In this document: piece by piece, positions 1 through 8,544 of the stretch | Numbering within the stretch: the stretch's first letter is position 1 | Layout: each line of letters opens with the position of its first letter | Source of the DNA: Prevotellaceae bacterium UBA1391 | GTDB lineage: Bacteria; Bacteroidota; Bacteroidia; Bacteroidales; Bacteroidaceae | Assembly (NCBI GenBank): GCA_002305265.1 | Contig: DBQP01000018.1 | Location: 95,575-159,574 of the forward strand | DNA length: 64,000 nucleotides | Direction of reading: 5' to 3' | Notes under the pieces: generated by a model | The model's input: only the letters and a program-made list of their open reading frames with translations | Database searches by the model: none | What the model was told of the DNA's origin: nothing | Made by a program: the position numbers and the translations under genes

Positions 1-205
1 CCCCTCGTCCGCACCCCGCACCACCGCCGCCCGCCACTTCAGGCCGCTCCGGCCCGCCACAGCAGCGCCGGCGGCAAGACGAAAAGAATGTTAATCCCCG
101 CCCGCCATCCCGCCTGCAAGCAATAAAACCGAGCCTGCCGCGTTATTCACTACAAAGACATTCCAACTGCGCAGTCCACCGCGCAGCCAGACCATCATCG
201 AAAGA

Positions 206-1399
206 ATGAAACAATCCCTCCTCCTCATCGGCGCCCTCGGCCTCTCCGCGCAGCTCAGCGCACAGGACGTCAAGAACCAGCTCAACCCCGTCTACTACGG
301 TGTGAACTCGCTCGCCATCGCTCCCGACGCACGCGCCGGCGCCATGGGCGACCTGGGTGCTGCCACCGACCCCGACGTGAACTCGCAATACTGGAACCCC
401 GCCAAATATCCCTTCGCCATCTCCCGCGCCGGCATCGCACTCAACTACACGCCCTGGCTGCGGCAAATCACGAACGACATCGACCTCGCCAACATCACCG
501 GCTACTACCGCATCGGCGACTGGGACGCCGTCTCCGCCTCCCTCCGCTACTTCTCCCTCGGCGAGGTGACCGCCTACCGCAACGGAGAATACGGCGAGAC
601 CATCAAGCCCTACGAGCTCGCCTTCGACGTGGCCTACTCGCGCATGCTCAGCGAGACCTTCTCGGCCGCCGTCGCCCTCCGCTACATCTATTCCGACCTC
701 GCCTACAAGGCCGACGACGAGACCACCGCAGGCTCCGCCTTCGCCGCCGACCTCGCCATCTACCACAACGGCTACATCAACCTCGGACAGCGCGAATGCC
801 AGCTCGGATGGGGACTCAACATCAGCAACATCGGATCGAAAATCTCCTACGACGAAGGCAACACCTCCGAGTTCATCCCCACCAACCTCCGCCTCGGCGC
901 CTCGCTGATGGTGCCCATCGACGAGTATAACACCATCTCCTTCGCCGCCGACGCCAACAAACTCCTCGTGCCCACGCGTCCCACCATGCAGCAATACATC
1001 GACGAGACAGGCGCCGCCGAAGACGACTACTCCGGCTACACCTCCTGGCTCATGGACGAAGGCTACTACAACATCTCGCCCATCAGCGGCATCTTCAAGT
1101 CCTTCTCCGACGCCCCCGGCGGCGGCAAGGAAGAGCTACAGGAAATCAGCTACAGCGTCGGCGCAGAATACGCCTACGACAACAAGTTCTTCCTCCGCGC
1201 AGGCTACCACTACGAGCACCCCAACAAGGGAAACCGCAAGTACTACACCGTCGGCGCAGGCTTCAAGATGAACGTCTTCTCCCTCGACGCCGGCTACGTC
1301 ATCTCCGCCTCGCAGTCGAACCCCCTCGACCAGACCCTCCGCTTCTCCCTCACCTTCGACATGGACGGCATCCAGGACCTCCTCGGACGTCGACGCTGA
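206..1399 (+). CDS. porV: T9SS outer membrane channel protein PorV (LptO)
   Basis: Outer-membrane beta-barrel of the FadL-like PorV family, 397 residues. In the type IX secretion system PorV shuttles cargo from the translocon to the PorU sortase. The N-terminus is a signal peptide ending ALGLSAQLSAQ, followed by the family-typical stretch NPVYYGVNSLAIAPDARAGA and then the MGDLGAAT motif (about residues 45-55); the rest alternates aromatic and charged residues as in barrel strands and ends in a short basic tail after FDMDGIQDLLG. The ATG at 206 is chosen because it opens the signal peptide directly. In related genomes porU lies immediately upstream, so porU is expected just left of the window (inference). 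Four other proteins in this window carry T9SS-type C-terminal tails, consistent with a working system. Confidence 0.93.
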   Translation: MKQSLLLIGALGLSAQLSAQDVKNQLNPVYYGVNSLAIAPDARAGAMGDLGAATDPDVNSQYWNPAKYPFAISRAGIALNYTPWLRQITNDIDLANITGYYRIGDWDAVSASLRYFSLGEVTAYRNGEYGETIKPYELAFDVAYSRMLSETFSAAVALRYIYSDLAYKADDETTAGSAFAADLAIYHNGYINLGQRECQLGWGLNISNIGSKISYDEGNTSEFIPTNLRLGASLMVPIDEYNTISFAADANKLLVPTRPTMQQYIDETGAAEDDYSGYTSWLMDEGYYNISPISGIFKSFSDAPGGGKEELQEISYSVGAEYAYDNKFFLRAGYHYEHPNKGNRKYYTVGAGFKMNVFSLDAGYVISASQSNPLDQTLRFSLTFDMDGIQDLLGRRR

Positions 1400-1442
1400 C
1401 CCAGCGGAGCACCCACGCAACCCTCCCACCACACCCCCTACC

Positions 1443-1487
1443 AGCAGGCCGCACGCCCCATCCGGGACTGCGGCCTGCTCCGTTTTC
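1443..1487 (+). terminator. Intrinsic terminator downstream of porV
   Basis: An 11-bp perfect inverted repeat, AGCAGGCCGCA (1443-1453) and TGCGGCCTGCT (1469-1479), is followed by CCGTTTTC. It lies 44 bp after the porV stop codon. Confidence 0.8.
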
Positions 1488-1557
1488 GCCCCGCACGCGT
1501 CCATTTCCGCCACCCGTTGCGCCACGCCCCACCGACGCCCTCACCCATCCGCAAAAA

Positions 1558-1613
1558 CGAAGGCCTTCGCGACACAAAACGAAGGCCTTCGAAAAGAAAA
1601 ACGAAGGCCTTCT
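1558..1613. repeat. 22-bp-period palindromic array A (3 cores)
   Basis: Three copies of the 12-bp palindrome CGAAGGCCTTCG start at 1558, 1580 and 1602, exactly 22 bp apart, with 10-bp A-rich spacers. The third copy ends CT instead of CG. The array lies between the porV terminator and the ispF promoter. The rest of the 1400-1736 gap holds only those two elements. Confidence 0.92.
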
Positions 1614-1682
1614 CCGCAGCACGACGACAGCGCACCACCAACGCCACCCCGCGACCCGCACGACAAAAAGACGCGCCACCAC

Positions 1683-1713
1683 TTGCCCAAGTACGGCAGA
1701 ATCACTAAATTTG
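1683..1713 (+). promoter_or_regulatory. Bacteroidetes-type promoter of ispF
   Basis: TTG at 1683-1685, a 20-bp spacer, then TAAATTTG at 1706-1713. This fits the TTTG-N19-21-TAnnTTTG pattern of the Bacteroidetes primary sigma factor. The ispF start codon is 24 bp downstream. Confidence 0.8.
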
Positions 1714-1736
1714 TCCACAAACCAAACCACAGCACT

Positions 1737-2222
1737 ATGACCACTCTCCCCCGCATCGGCATGGGATTCGACGTCCACCGCCTCACCCCCGACCGCGAGC
1801 TCTGGCTCGGCGGCATCCGCATTCCGCACACCCTCGGACTCCTCGGCCACAGCGACGCCGACGTACTCCTCCACGCCATCTGCGACGCCCTGCTCGGCGC
1901 CGCCAACCTGCGCGACATCGGCTACCACTTCCCCGACACCTCGGCCGACTTCAAGGACATCGACTCCAAAATCCTGCTGCGCAAGACCCTCCAACTCATC
2001 CGCGACGCCGGCTACGAAGTGGGAAACATCGACGCCACCATCTGTGCGCAGCGACCCAAACTCGCGCCCCACATCCCCGCCATGCAGCAGACCATCGCCG
2101 ACGTCTGCGGCGTCAGCCCCGACGACGTCAACCTCAAAGCCACCACCACCGAGCACCTCGGATTCACCGGCCGCGAGGAAGGCATCTCCGCCTATGCCGT
2201 CGCCCTCATCTACCGCCCCTGA
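1737..2222 (+). CDS. ispF: 2-C-methyl-D-erythritol 2,4-cyclodiphosphate synthase IspF
   Basis: Cytosolic enzyme of the MEP isoprenoid pathway; it cyclises CDP-ME 2-phosphate to MEcPP. The product is 161 residues, the usual family length. The metal ligands are visible: D12 and H14 in GMGFDVHRL and H46 in SDADVLLHA. The C-terminal TTEHLGFTGREEGI motif is the cytidine-binding region. The ATG at 1737 is preferred over the upstream one at 1683 because the earlier codons overlap the promoter and have no family similarity. ispD, an earlier step of the same pathway, is in this window at about 48 kb but is not linked to it. Confidence 0.96.
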   Translation: MTTLPRIGMGFDVHRLTPDRELWLGGIRIPHTLGLLGHSDADVLLHAICDALLGAANLRDIGYHFPDTSADFKDIDSKILLRKTLQLIRDAGYEVGNIDATICAQRPKLAPHIPAMQQTIADVCGVSPDDVNLKATTTEHLGFTGREEGISAYAVALIYRP

Positions 2223-2354
2223 CCCGCCCCGCGCGGCCGCAGCACACCGTCGGCACTCCCTCGGCGGCGCCGTCCAGCGCCGGACAACGGCAAAGAGCCT
2301 GACCGCCAGACCTATTTTTCATACAGAATACACATGAATGTCGCATAAAAGACG

Positions 2355-2362
2355 TATCTTTG
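2355..2362 (+). promoter_or_regulatory. Candidate promoter -7 box for the Ca2+/Na+ exchanger
   Basis: TATCTTTG matches TAnnTTTG and lies 55 bp before the start codon. No clear -33 TTTG is seen at the right distance. Confidence 0.55.
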
Positions 2363-2417
2363 CAACTCGGATTCCGCCAGACTCCGGACATTCAACCACT
2401 TACTCCATCCTTCCTAC

Positions 2418-3458
2418 ATGGAAACAGCCAAACTCATCCTCTCCGTCCTCGTCGGATTCGCCCTCATCATCAAAGGAGCCGACTGGCTCACCGACGGCGC
2501 CTCCAGCATCGCCCGCCGCTTCAACATCTCCAGCCTGGTCATCGGACTCACCGTCGTCGCCTTCGGCACATCGACGCCCGAATTCGTCGTCAGCACCATC
2601 TCAGCCATCGAAGGAAACACCGACATCGCCATCGGCAACATCGTCGGCAGCAACATCTTCAACATCTTCGCCATCATGGGCATCGTCGCCATCATCGCCC
2701 CCGTGCGCTGCAGCAAAGACAACATCCGCTACGACATCCCCTTCTGCCTGCTCACGTCCATCATCCTCTGCGTCATGGCCGGCGACCAATGGCTCGACTT
2801 CAACCAAAGCACGCCGACACCCGTCAACACGCTCAGCCGCACCGACGGCATCGTACTGCTCTGCATCACCATCATCTTCTTCACCTACACCATCGCCATC
2901 GCGCGCCGCAATCCCGAGAACCGTAGCCAGCCCCAGCCCGACCTCAGCGTCCAGCCCGCCACGGCCGACGCCCAGGCAGCCACGGCCGCCAGCCCCGAGA
3001 AACCCGTCTGGAAGGCCATCCTGCTCTTCCTCGTCGGCCTCGCCATGCTCGTCATCGGCGGAAGCTGGATCACCGACGGCGCCTCCGGCATCGCCTCCAT
3101 GCTCGGCGTGAGCGACGCCGTCATCGCCCTCACCATCGTCGCCGCAGGCACCTCCTTCCCCGAACTCGTCACCAGCGTCGTGGCAGCCCGCAAAGGCGAC
3201 ACCGACATGGCGATGGGCAACGTCGTCGGAAGCAACATCCTCAACATCCTCATCATCCTCGGCGTCTGCAGCTGCATCTCTCCGCTACAGCTTGGCGGCA
3301 TCAAGCCCATCGACCTCATCGCCATGCTCGTCAGCGCCGCCATGCTCTGGATCTTCAGCCGATTCGGCCACCGCACCCGCTACGTGACACGCACAGAAGG
3401 CGTGCTCCTCGTCATCGGCGCCATCGCCTACTATGCCCAAGCCGTCATCAACAGCTGA
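2418..3458 (+). CDS. Calcium/sodium antiporter, CaCA family (YrbG-like)
   Basis: Inner-membrane cation exchanger of 346 residues with about ten hydrophobic segments. It has the two inverted alpha-repeats that define the CaCA superfamily: the first carries [10 protein letters not shown] and [18 protein letters not shown], the second [10 protein letters not shown] and [18 protein letters not shown]. The acidic residues in TPE and FPE are the expected ion ligands. The two halves are separated by a polar, Ala/Pro-rich linker (around residues 160-195) predicted to be cytoplasmic. Substrate choice (Ca2+ versus another divalent ion) cannot be decided from sequence. It has its own -7 box and seems monocistronic. 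Confidence 0.92.
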   Translation: METAKLILSVLVGFALIIKGADWLTDGASSIARRFNISSLVIGLTVVAFGTSTPEFVVSTISAIEGNTDIAIGNIVGSNIFNIFAIMGIVAIIAPVRCSKDNIRYDIPFCLLTSIILCVMAGDQWLDFNQSTPTPVNTLSRTDGIVLLCITIIFFTYTIAIARRNPENRSQPQPDLSVQPATADAQAATAASPEKPVWKAILLFLVGLAMLVIGGSWITDGASGIASMLGVSDAVIALTIVAAGTSFPELVTSVVAARKGDTDMAMGNVVGSNILNILIILGVCSCISPLQLGGIKPIDLIAMLVSAAMLWIFSRFGHRTRYVTRTEGVLLVIGAIAYYAQAVINS

Positions 3459-3545
3459 GCCCACCCACACAAGCGCGCCCAACGCACGCTCCACACCCAC
3501 ATCCACAACGAGTCAATCACATCACAAACCAAACACAAGCAGCTA

Positions 3546-6137
3546 ATGAAAAGAATCATACTCCTATCCGCACTGCTTTGCGCCAGCCTCAACCTGATGG
3601 CCATCCGCGCCCACCGCACGCTCCGCACAGTCAGCCAGCCTGACGGAACCACGCTCACGATGCAGCTCCACGGCGACGAGACATTCCACTACTACGCAAC
3701 CCCGGACGGCCAGCCGCTCGTCCGCGGAAACGACGGAGCCTATCGCTACGCCACCGTCAGCGACGGAAAACTCATCGCCACCGACATCGTCGCACACGAT
3801 GCCGCGCACCGCACAGCCGCCGAACACTCCTTCATCCAGTTCGCGGCCAGCAACGTGAAATCCGCCACATCGGACATCTGGAACCAGCGCATCGCAAAGC
3901 GCAACGCACAGCGCGCCCAGCGCAACGCACGCCGTCTGGCTCCCCGGCGCGTCGGCGAGAGCAGCGCCACCACCGGCCACAAGAAAGGACTCGTCATCCT
4001 CGTCAACTTCACCGACGTGAAGATGAACGCCAACAACACCCAACAGGCCTTCTACGACCAATTCAACCAAGAAGGCTACAGCAAGAATCAGCACATCGGC
4101 TCCGTCCGCGACTACTTCCGCGACCAGAGCTACGGCCAACTGCTGATCGACTTCGACGTCGTCGGTCCCTACACACTGGCCAACCCGATGGCCTATTACG
4201 GCCAGGACATCGACGGAGAGGGCAATGACGCACACGCAACCGACATGGTCAAGGAAGCCTGCCTGCTGGCCCAGAACGACGTCGACTACGCCGACTACGA
4301 CTGGGACGGCGACAAGGAAGTCGAGCAGGTGTACGTCATCTATGCCGGCTACGGCCAGTCGTGGGGCGCAGACGCCAACACCATCTGGCCGCACCAGTGG
4401 CAGCTGCAGTACGGCACAGGCTCCTCGCTCACGCTCGACGGCGTCACCGTCGACACCTATGCCTGCTCCAACGAGCTCTACGGCACGACCGGAGGCGACA
4501 TGGACGCCATCGGCACCGCCTGCCACGAGTTCTCCCACTGCCTCGGACTGCCTGACTTCTACGACACGAGCAGCACCAACTTCGGCATGAGCGTGTGGAG
4601 CCTGATGGACTACGGCTGCTACAACGGTACGCCCGACTTCGAGGGAAACTCCCCCTGCTCCTACACCGCCTACGAGCGGATGTTCTCCGGATGGCTCACC
4701 CCGACGGAACTGACGGAGGGAACCTCCATCACGGGCATGAAACCGCTGTCCGACGCCAGCGCCAAAGAGGCCTACATCATCTACAACGACAACAACCGGA
4801 ACGAATACTACCTCCTGCAGAATACGCAGAAGACGGGCTGGGACCGCTACCAATTTGGCCACGGATTGATGGTCATCCACATCGACTACAATGAGACGGC
4901 GTGGACAAAGAACACCGTCAACAACGTCGCGTCGCGCCAGCGCTGCACCATCATCCCGGCCGACAACGACCTCTCCGAAAACACCGGCACCGAACTGGCC
5001 GGCGACCTCTTCCCCGGTCTCAACAAGACGACGCAGCTCACCGACACCAGCAAGCCTGCCGCCACACTCTACAACGCCAACACCGACGGCGCGAAGCTGA
5101 TGCACAAGCCCATCACGGAGATAGCAGAGACCAACGGACTCGTCTCCTTCCTCTTCATGGGCGGCAAGCTACTCGACACGCCGAAGCTGTCCACCACGAC
5201 CGCAGACAGCACCGCCACCGACGAAGGCCACACGCTCAACGTCAGCTGGGAGGCTGTGGACGGAGCCGAAAGCTACTCGCTCGAACTCCGCGAGGTGGCT
5301 CAGGTGAGCGCCACCCGACTGCTGTCGGAGCGCTTCGACGGCATCCGCAACATCACGAATGACGGCCTCGACCTCAGCACGAAGCTCGACACCTACCTCT
5401 CCACCAGCGGCTGGACGGGCAGCAAGCTCTTCCACGGTTGGCTGAACAGCGTGTTCCACGGCATCAAGCTCGGCTCCTCTAAAGCCAGCGGATACCTCCA
5501 GTCGCCCCTCTACGACGCACCGGAGACGGGCACCGTCAGCCTCTACGTCGAAGGAGAACCCTACAACCAAGACGCTCTGACGCTCGCCGTCAGCATCGTC
5601 GGCGCCGACGGCCAGACTCTCGCCACGCAGACGCTGACCAGCCAGGGCGGCGTACTGGTGCAGGCCACCGACGTCAGCACGGGCTATAGAATCTACCTCA
5701 GCAGCGGCGCCAAGCGTGCTTTCGTCGGCCTCATCGCCCTCTACGACGGCGAAATCGACGAGTCGACGGCAGCCGAAGACAACGCCGTCCTCGAAGCGCC
5801 CCGCCGCGCCAGCGCCCAGCTCATCGAGGGCATCACCGGCACCAGCTACGTCTTCTCCGGCCTCACCGCCCCCGAATACACGCTTCGCATCCGCGCCATC
5901 TCCGCCGATGGCAGCTCGGCATGGAGCGACCGCCTCACCATCACCTTCGACGACGGCGCCAATGGCATCTCCGCCCTCACCGCCTCTCAGATGAAGGCCG
6001 ACACGCCCGTCAGCGTCTACACGCTCGCCGGACAAGTCGTCAGAACAGCCACGTGGGCCAACTGGAGCCACAATCTGCCCGCCGGCACCTACATCATCCG
6101 CAGCACGCACGGCAGCCTGAAAGCCCAGCTGCGCTGA
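3546..6137 (+). CDS. M6 family metallopeptidase with T9SS sorting tail
   Basis: Secreted zinc protease related to immune inhibitor A, 863 residues. The signal peptide is residues 1 to about 19 (hydrophobic, ends LNLMA). A propeptide-like N-terminal region follows, then the M6 domain beginning near KKGLVILVNFTDVK. The zinc motif HEFSHCLGLPDFYD places H327, E328 and H331. Beyond the catalytic domain are Ig/Fn3-like regions, including a jelly-roll-like stretch around residues 600-700. The C-terminus, VYTLAGQVVR...LPAGTYIIRSTHGSLKAQLR, is a typical T9SS type-A sorting signal, so the protein is probably anchored at or released from the cell surface. The substrate is unknown. Confidence 0.93.
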   Translation: MKRIILLSALLCASLNLMAIRAHRTLRTVSQPDGTTLTMQLHGDETFHYYATPDGQPLVRGNDGAYRYATVSDGKLIATDIVAHDAAHRTAAEHSFIQFAASNVKSATSDIWNQRIAKRNAQRAQRNARRLAPRRVGESSATTGHKKGLVILVNFTDVKMNANNTQQAFYDQFNQEGYSKNQHIGSVRDYFRDQSYGQLLIDFDVVGPYTLANPMAYYGQDIDGEGNDAHATDMVKEACLLAQNDVDYADYDWDGDKEVEQVYVIYAGYGQSWGADANTIWPHQWQLQYGTGSSLTLDGVTVDTYACSNELYGTTGGDMDAIGTACHEFSHCLGLPDFYDTSSTNFGMSVWSLMDYGCYNGTPDFEGNSPCSYTAYERMFSGWLTPTELTEGTSITGMKPLSDASAKEAYIIYNDNNRNEYYLLQNTQKTGWDRYQFGHGLMVIHIDYNETAWTKNTVNNVASRQRCTIIPADNDLSENTGTELAGDLFPGLNKTTQLTDTSKPAATLYNANTDGAKLMHKPITEIAETNGLVSFLFMGGKLLDTPKLSTTTADSTATDEGHTLNVSWEAVDGAESYSLELREVAQVSATRLLSERFDGIRNITNDGLDLSTKLDTYLSTSGWTGSKLFHGWLNSVFHGIKLGSSKASGYLQSPLYDAPETGTVSLYVEGEPYNQDALTLAVSIVGADGQTLATQTLTSQGGVLVQATDVSTGYRIYLSSGAKRAFVGLIALYDGEIDESTAAEDNAVLEAPRRASAQLIEGITGTSYVFSGLTAPEYTLRIRAISADGSSAWSDRLTITFDDGANGISALTASQMKADTPVSVYTLAGQVVRTATWANWSHNLPAGTYIIRSTHGSLKAQLR

Positions 6138-6160
6138 CAGTGCACAGCCCCTACACTCCT

Positions 6161-6194
6161 GCCCCATCGTGCACCCACCACTGCACGATGGGGC
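6161..6194 (+). terminator. Intrinsic terminator after the M6 peptidase
   Basis: A perfect 13-bp stem, GCCCCATCGTGCA (6161-6173) and TGCACGATGGGGC (6182-6194), with an 8-nt loop, is followed by TTCTTC. It lies before the next ATG at 6232 and separates the two genes transcriptionally. Confidence 0.88.
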
Positions 6195-6231
6195 TTCTTC
6201 ACACCCCTCCCGACACAGACACATCCGCCCC

Positions 6232-7098
6232 ATGAAAAGAGCACTCCTCCTCTGCCTCCACTGCCTCACCGCCCTCTGCCTCAGCGCGCAGCTCCCCGCT
6301 CGCCTCATCATCATCTGGCCCACCGACGCCGATGCCGCCGCCTGCACGGAGCGCGCCTACCTGCTCGACGAGGCACGCCGGCAGTTCCCCGACGCCGTCG
6401 TCAGCGAGCGCACCCTCCTGCCCTCGGCCGACGACACGCAGCCCGCCTCCATCGACGCCACTCTCAGCGAGCTCCACCAAGACGGCGTCGACCACGTCAT
6501 CCTCCTGCCCACTTGGCTCAGCAACGCCAGCCTCAGCAGCCAGCTGCAGCAGCAGACCGACCGACAGGCCCACCGCTTCGGCCGTCTCACCATCGTGCCG
6601 TCGCTCCTCGCCCAGCCCGACGACGCCCGGCAGGCCATCGCCATCGTCGGCCAGCAGACGGGCCTCAAGCAAGCCGTCGTCATCGCCACCGAGAGCGACC
6701 CGAGCGCCAGCACCGACGACGCCGCCCTGCTGCTCCAGTCGGTCCTGCGCCACCTGCCCGACTACAAGCAGTGGCACGCCCTCTCCCTCGGCGCCTATCC
6801 CACCGCAGCCGACGAACTGCCCCTGCTGCGCGCGCAGAAAATCAAGCGCCCCATCCTCTTCCCCCTCTCCATCCTCCCACCAAGCGACTCCAGTGCCAGC
6901 GCGCTCGAGCAACTCCACAGCCAGTTCCGCGCCGCCGGCATCCAGAGCAGCATGGCCCAGCCCTCCGCCTCCACCCGCCAGGCGATCATCCGTCTGCTGC
7001 TGAGCCGCGCCCGCATCGCCGCCACACAGTCGCGCGCCACGGCCGAGGAATCACGCTTCAGCCAGGCTGCCGCGCGCAGGCTCGAGCACCGGCTGTAG
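6232..7098 (+). CDS. Exported CbiK-like (cobaltochelatase-fold) protein lacking the usual catalytic residues
   Basis: A 288-residue protein with a signal peptide (MKRALLLCLHCLTALCLSAQ). The order of elements resembles periplasmic CbiK-type sirohydrochlorin cobaltochelatases: a beta-strand (ARLIII), a helix ending in QFPDAVVSERTLL, a helix with LSELHQDGVDHVILLPTW, then RFGRLTIVPSLL and a second Rossmann-like half. The positions where CbiK has GTS near the N-terminus and a His after the PT (PTHV) are here WPTDAD and PTWLSNA, so the metal-binding His seems lost. It may be a non-catalytic tetrapyrrole- or metal-binding paralogue; this is inference and the family call is weak. The ATG at 6232 is chosen because it opens the signal peptide; an in-frame ATG at 6169 lies inside the terminator hairpin. 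Confidence 0.5.
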   Translation: MKRALLLCLHCLTALCLSAQLPARLIIIWPTDADAAACTERAYLLDEARRQFPDAVVSERTLLPSADDTQPASIDATLSELHQDGVDHVILLPTWLSNASLSSQLQQQTDRQAHRFGRLTIVPSLLAQPDDARQAIAIVGQQTGLKQAVVIATESDPSASTDDAALLLQSVLRHLPDYKQWHALSLGAYPTAADELPLLRAQKIKRPILFPLSILPPSDSSASALEQLHSQFRAAGIQSSMAQPSASTRQAIIRLLLSRARIAATQSRATAEESRFSQAAARRLEHRL

Positions 7099-7171
7099 GC
7101 CCACTCCACCCGATCCTTGCACCGTCCGCCCGCCGCAACCGCAAGGAAAATGCAAAAAACGTAGGACAAAA

Positions 7172-7203
7172 TTTGGCCAATCCGCCAAAAATTCATACCT
7201 TTG
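7172..7203 (+). promoter_or_regulatory. Promoter of tRNA-Asp
   Basis: TTTG at 7172-7175, a 20-bp spacer and TACCTTTG at 7196-7203 form a near-ideal Bacteroidetes promoter 42 bp before the tRNA. Confidence 0.9.
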
Positions 7204-7245
7204 CACTCGCTTTCAGGGAGACGCCCCGTCTCATCCAGAAGTCAA

Positions 7246-7319
7246 GGTGCGTTAGTTCAGTAGGTTAGAATATCTGCCTGTCACGCAGGGGGTCACGAGT
7301 TCGAGTCTCGTACGCACCG
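7246..7319 (+). tRNA. tRNA-Asp(GTC)
   Basis: A 74-nt cloverleaf. The acceptor GGTGCGT pairs with ACGCACC; the anticodon loop CTGTCAC gives anticodon GTC; the T-arm carries GTTCGAGTC. CCA is not encoded. Confidence 0.97.
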
Positions 7320-7320
7320 C

Positions 7321-7360
7321 AAAAGAGGAAATTCCTTCGTGGAGCTTCCTCTTTTTCTTT
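7321..7360 (+). terminator. Terminator of tRNA-Asp
   Basis: AAAAGAGGAA (7321-7330) pairs with TTCCTCTTTT (7346-7355), and the T-rich tail continues to 7360. Confidence 0.85.
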
Positions 7361-7509
7361 TCCTCCCCGCAGCGGTCCCGGCGCCACGGCGCCACGCCCG
7401 GCCGGCATTGCCCGCACAGGCGCGCCACACGCGCCGCACCACCTGCCTCGCACCGGCCTGCGCACCCGCTGCGCCGAGCATCCGAAACGCACGCAGCAGA
7501 AACCACCAT

Positions 7510-7675
7510 CGCGTGCACTTAAGCGTAAAAACGAACGCAGCCGAAAATAAAAACGAACGCACTCGAAACACAAAACGAGTGCGCTCGAAAACAGAATCGA
7601 ACGCACTCGTTTTTTTCCACGAAGGCCTTCGCAACGCGCCACGAAGGCCTTCGCATCGACACACGAAGGCCTTCG
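7510..7675. repeat. 22-bp-period palindromic array B (7 cores plus one decayed)
   Basis: Seven 12-bp cores start at 7532, 7554, 7576, 7598, 7620, 7642 and 7664, all exactly 22 bp apart. In order they read CGAACGCAGCCG, CGAACGCACTCG, CGAGTGCGCTCG, CGAACGCACTCG and then three times CGAAGGCCTTCG. A decayed eighth core fits the phase at 7510. Spacers are 10 bp and vary. The array lies between the tRNA terminator and the nitrilase-family gene. From 7361 to 7509 I see nothing else that can be named. Confidence 0.95.
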
Positions 7676-7732
7676 TAGCCAGCCCCGCCACCGCAGGGGG
7701 CGCTGCCGGCACACACCATCACCCTGACGAAC

Positions 7733-8499
7733 ATGAAAATAGCCATCGTACAGAGCGAGCCCGCATGGGCCGACATCCGCCAGTCGACATCCGCCATCGA
7801 CGCCAGACCGACCTCGTGCTGCTCCCCGAGATGTTTGCCACAGGCTTTCAGACCCGCAGCATGGAGGCCGACATGCCCGCCGACGGAGGCTGCGTGGCGG
7901 AACGCATGCGCGCCTGGGCGGCGGCGCTCGACGCAGCCGTCTGCGGCAGTGTGGCCGTGGGCGACGGACAAGAGCGCCACAACCGCCTGTTTTTCGTGCG
8001 CCCCGACGGCCACACCGACAGCTATGACAAGCGCCACCTCTTCACGATGGGCGGCGAGGCGGCCACGTTTGCGCCGGGAACGACGCGCACCGTCGTGCAA
8101 TGGCGCGGCTGGCGCATCCTGCTTCAGGTGTGCTACGACCTGCGCTTCCCCGTCTTCGCGCGCAACTTCCTGCGCACGCCTGCCGATGCGGCGGAGGCCG
8201 ACTACGACCTCATGCTCGTGGCTGCCAACTGGCCGCAGGCGCGCATCGAGGCCTGGGACGTGCTGCTGCGCGCCCGCGCCATCGAGAACCAGTGCTACGT
8301 CGCGGCCGCCAACCGCGTGGGGGCCGACCCCTTCGCCACCTACGACGGCCACTCGCAGCTGGTGGATGCGCGCGGACGCGTCGTTGCCGCCCTGAACGAA
8401 AACAAGCCCGGCATCCTGCATGCCGAGCTTGACAAAGAAGCACTCTTCCGGTTTCGACGGAAATTTCCCGTTCTGGCCGATGCCGACCCACTGCGTTAG
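7733..8499 (+). pseudogene. Carbon-nitrogen hydrolase (nitrilase / omega-amidase family), frameshifted near the N-terminus
   Basis: The start MKIAIVQSEPAWADIRQ (from 7733) is the normal N-terminus of this family, but after about 17 codons the similarity jumps to another frame at about 7795, where QTDLVLLPEMFATGF resumes. In relatives roughly 15-20 residues separate these blocks; here only about 20 nt do, so a deletion plus frameshift is likely. The repeated 10-mer GACATCCGCC at this point is a plausible slippage site. The catalytic triad is intact downstream: Glu in LLPEMF, Lys in YDKRHLF and Cys in VCYDLRFP. An in-frame ATG at 7765 could restart translation without the first beta-strand, so some function is possible. 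A sequencing error is the alternative. Relatives hydrolyse alpha-keto acid monoamides. Confidence 0.75.
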
Positions 8500-8544
8500 A
8501 CGTGCGCCGCAGCCGAGGAGCCGACCGCGGCAATGCCCACGGCG

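Noticed and set aside
143..994. Minus-strand open frame opposite porV
   Set aside because: It has shadow composition (Gly/Val/Asp-rich, no domain), and porV is clear on the plus strand.
7510..7675. CRISPR array
   Set aside because: The repeated core is only 12 bp and palindromic, spacers are 10 bp and partly low-complexity, and no cas genes are in the window.
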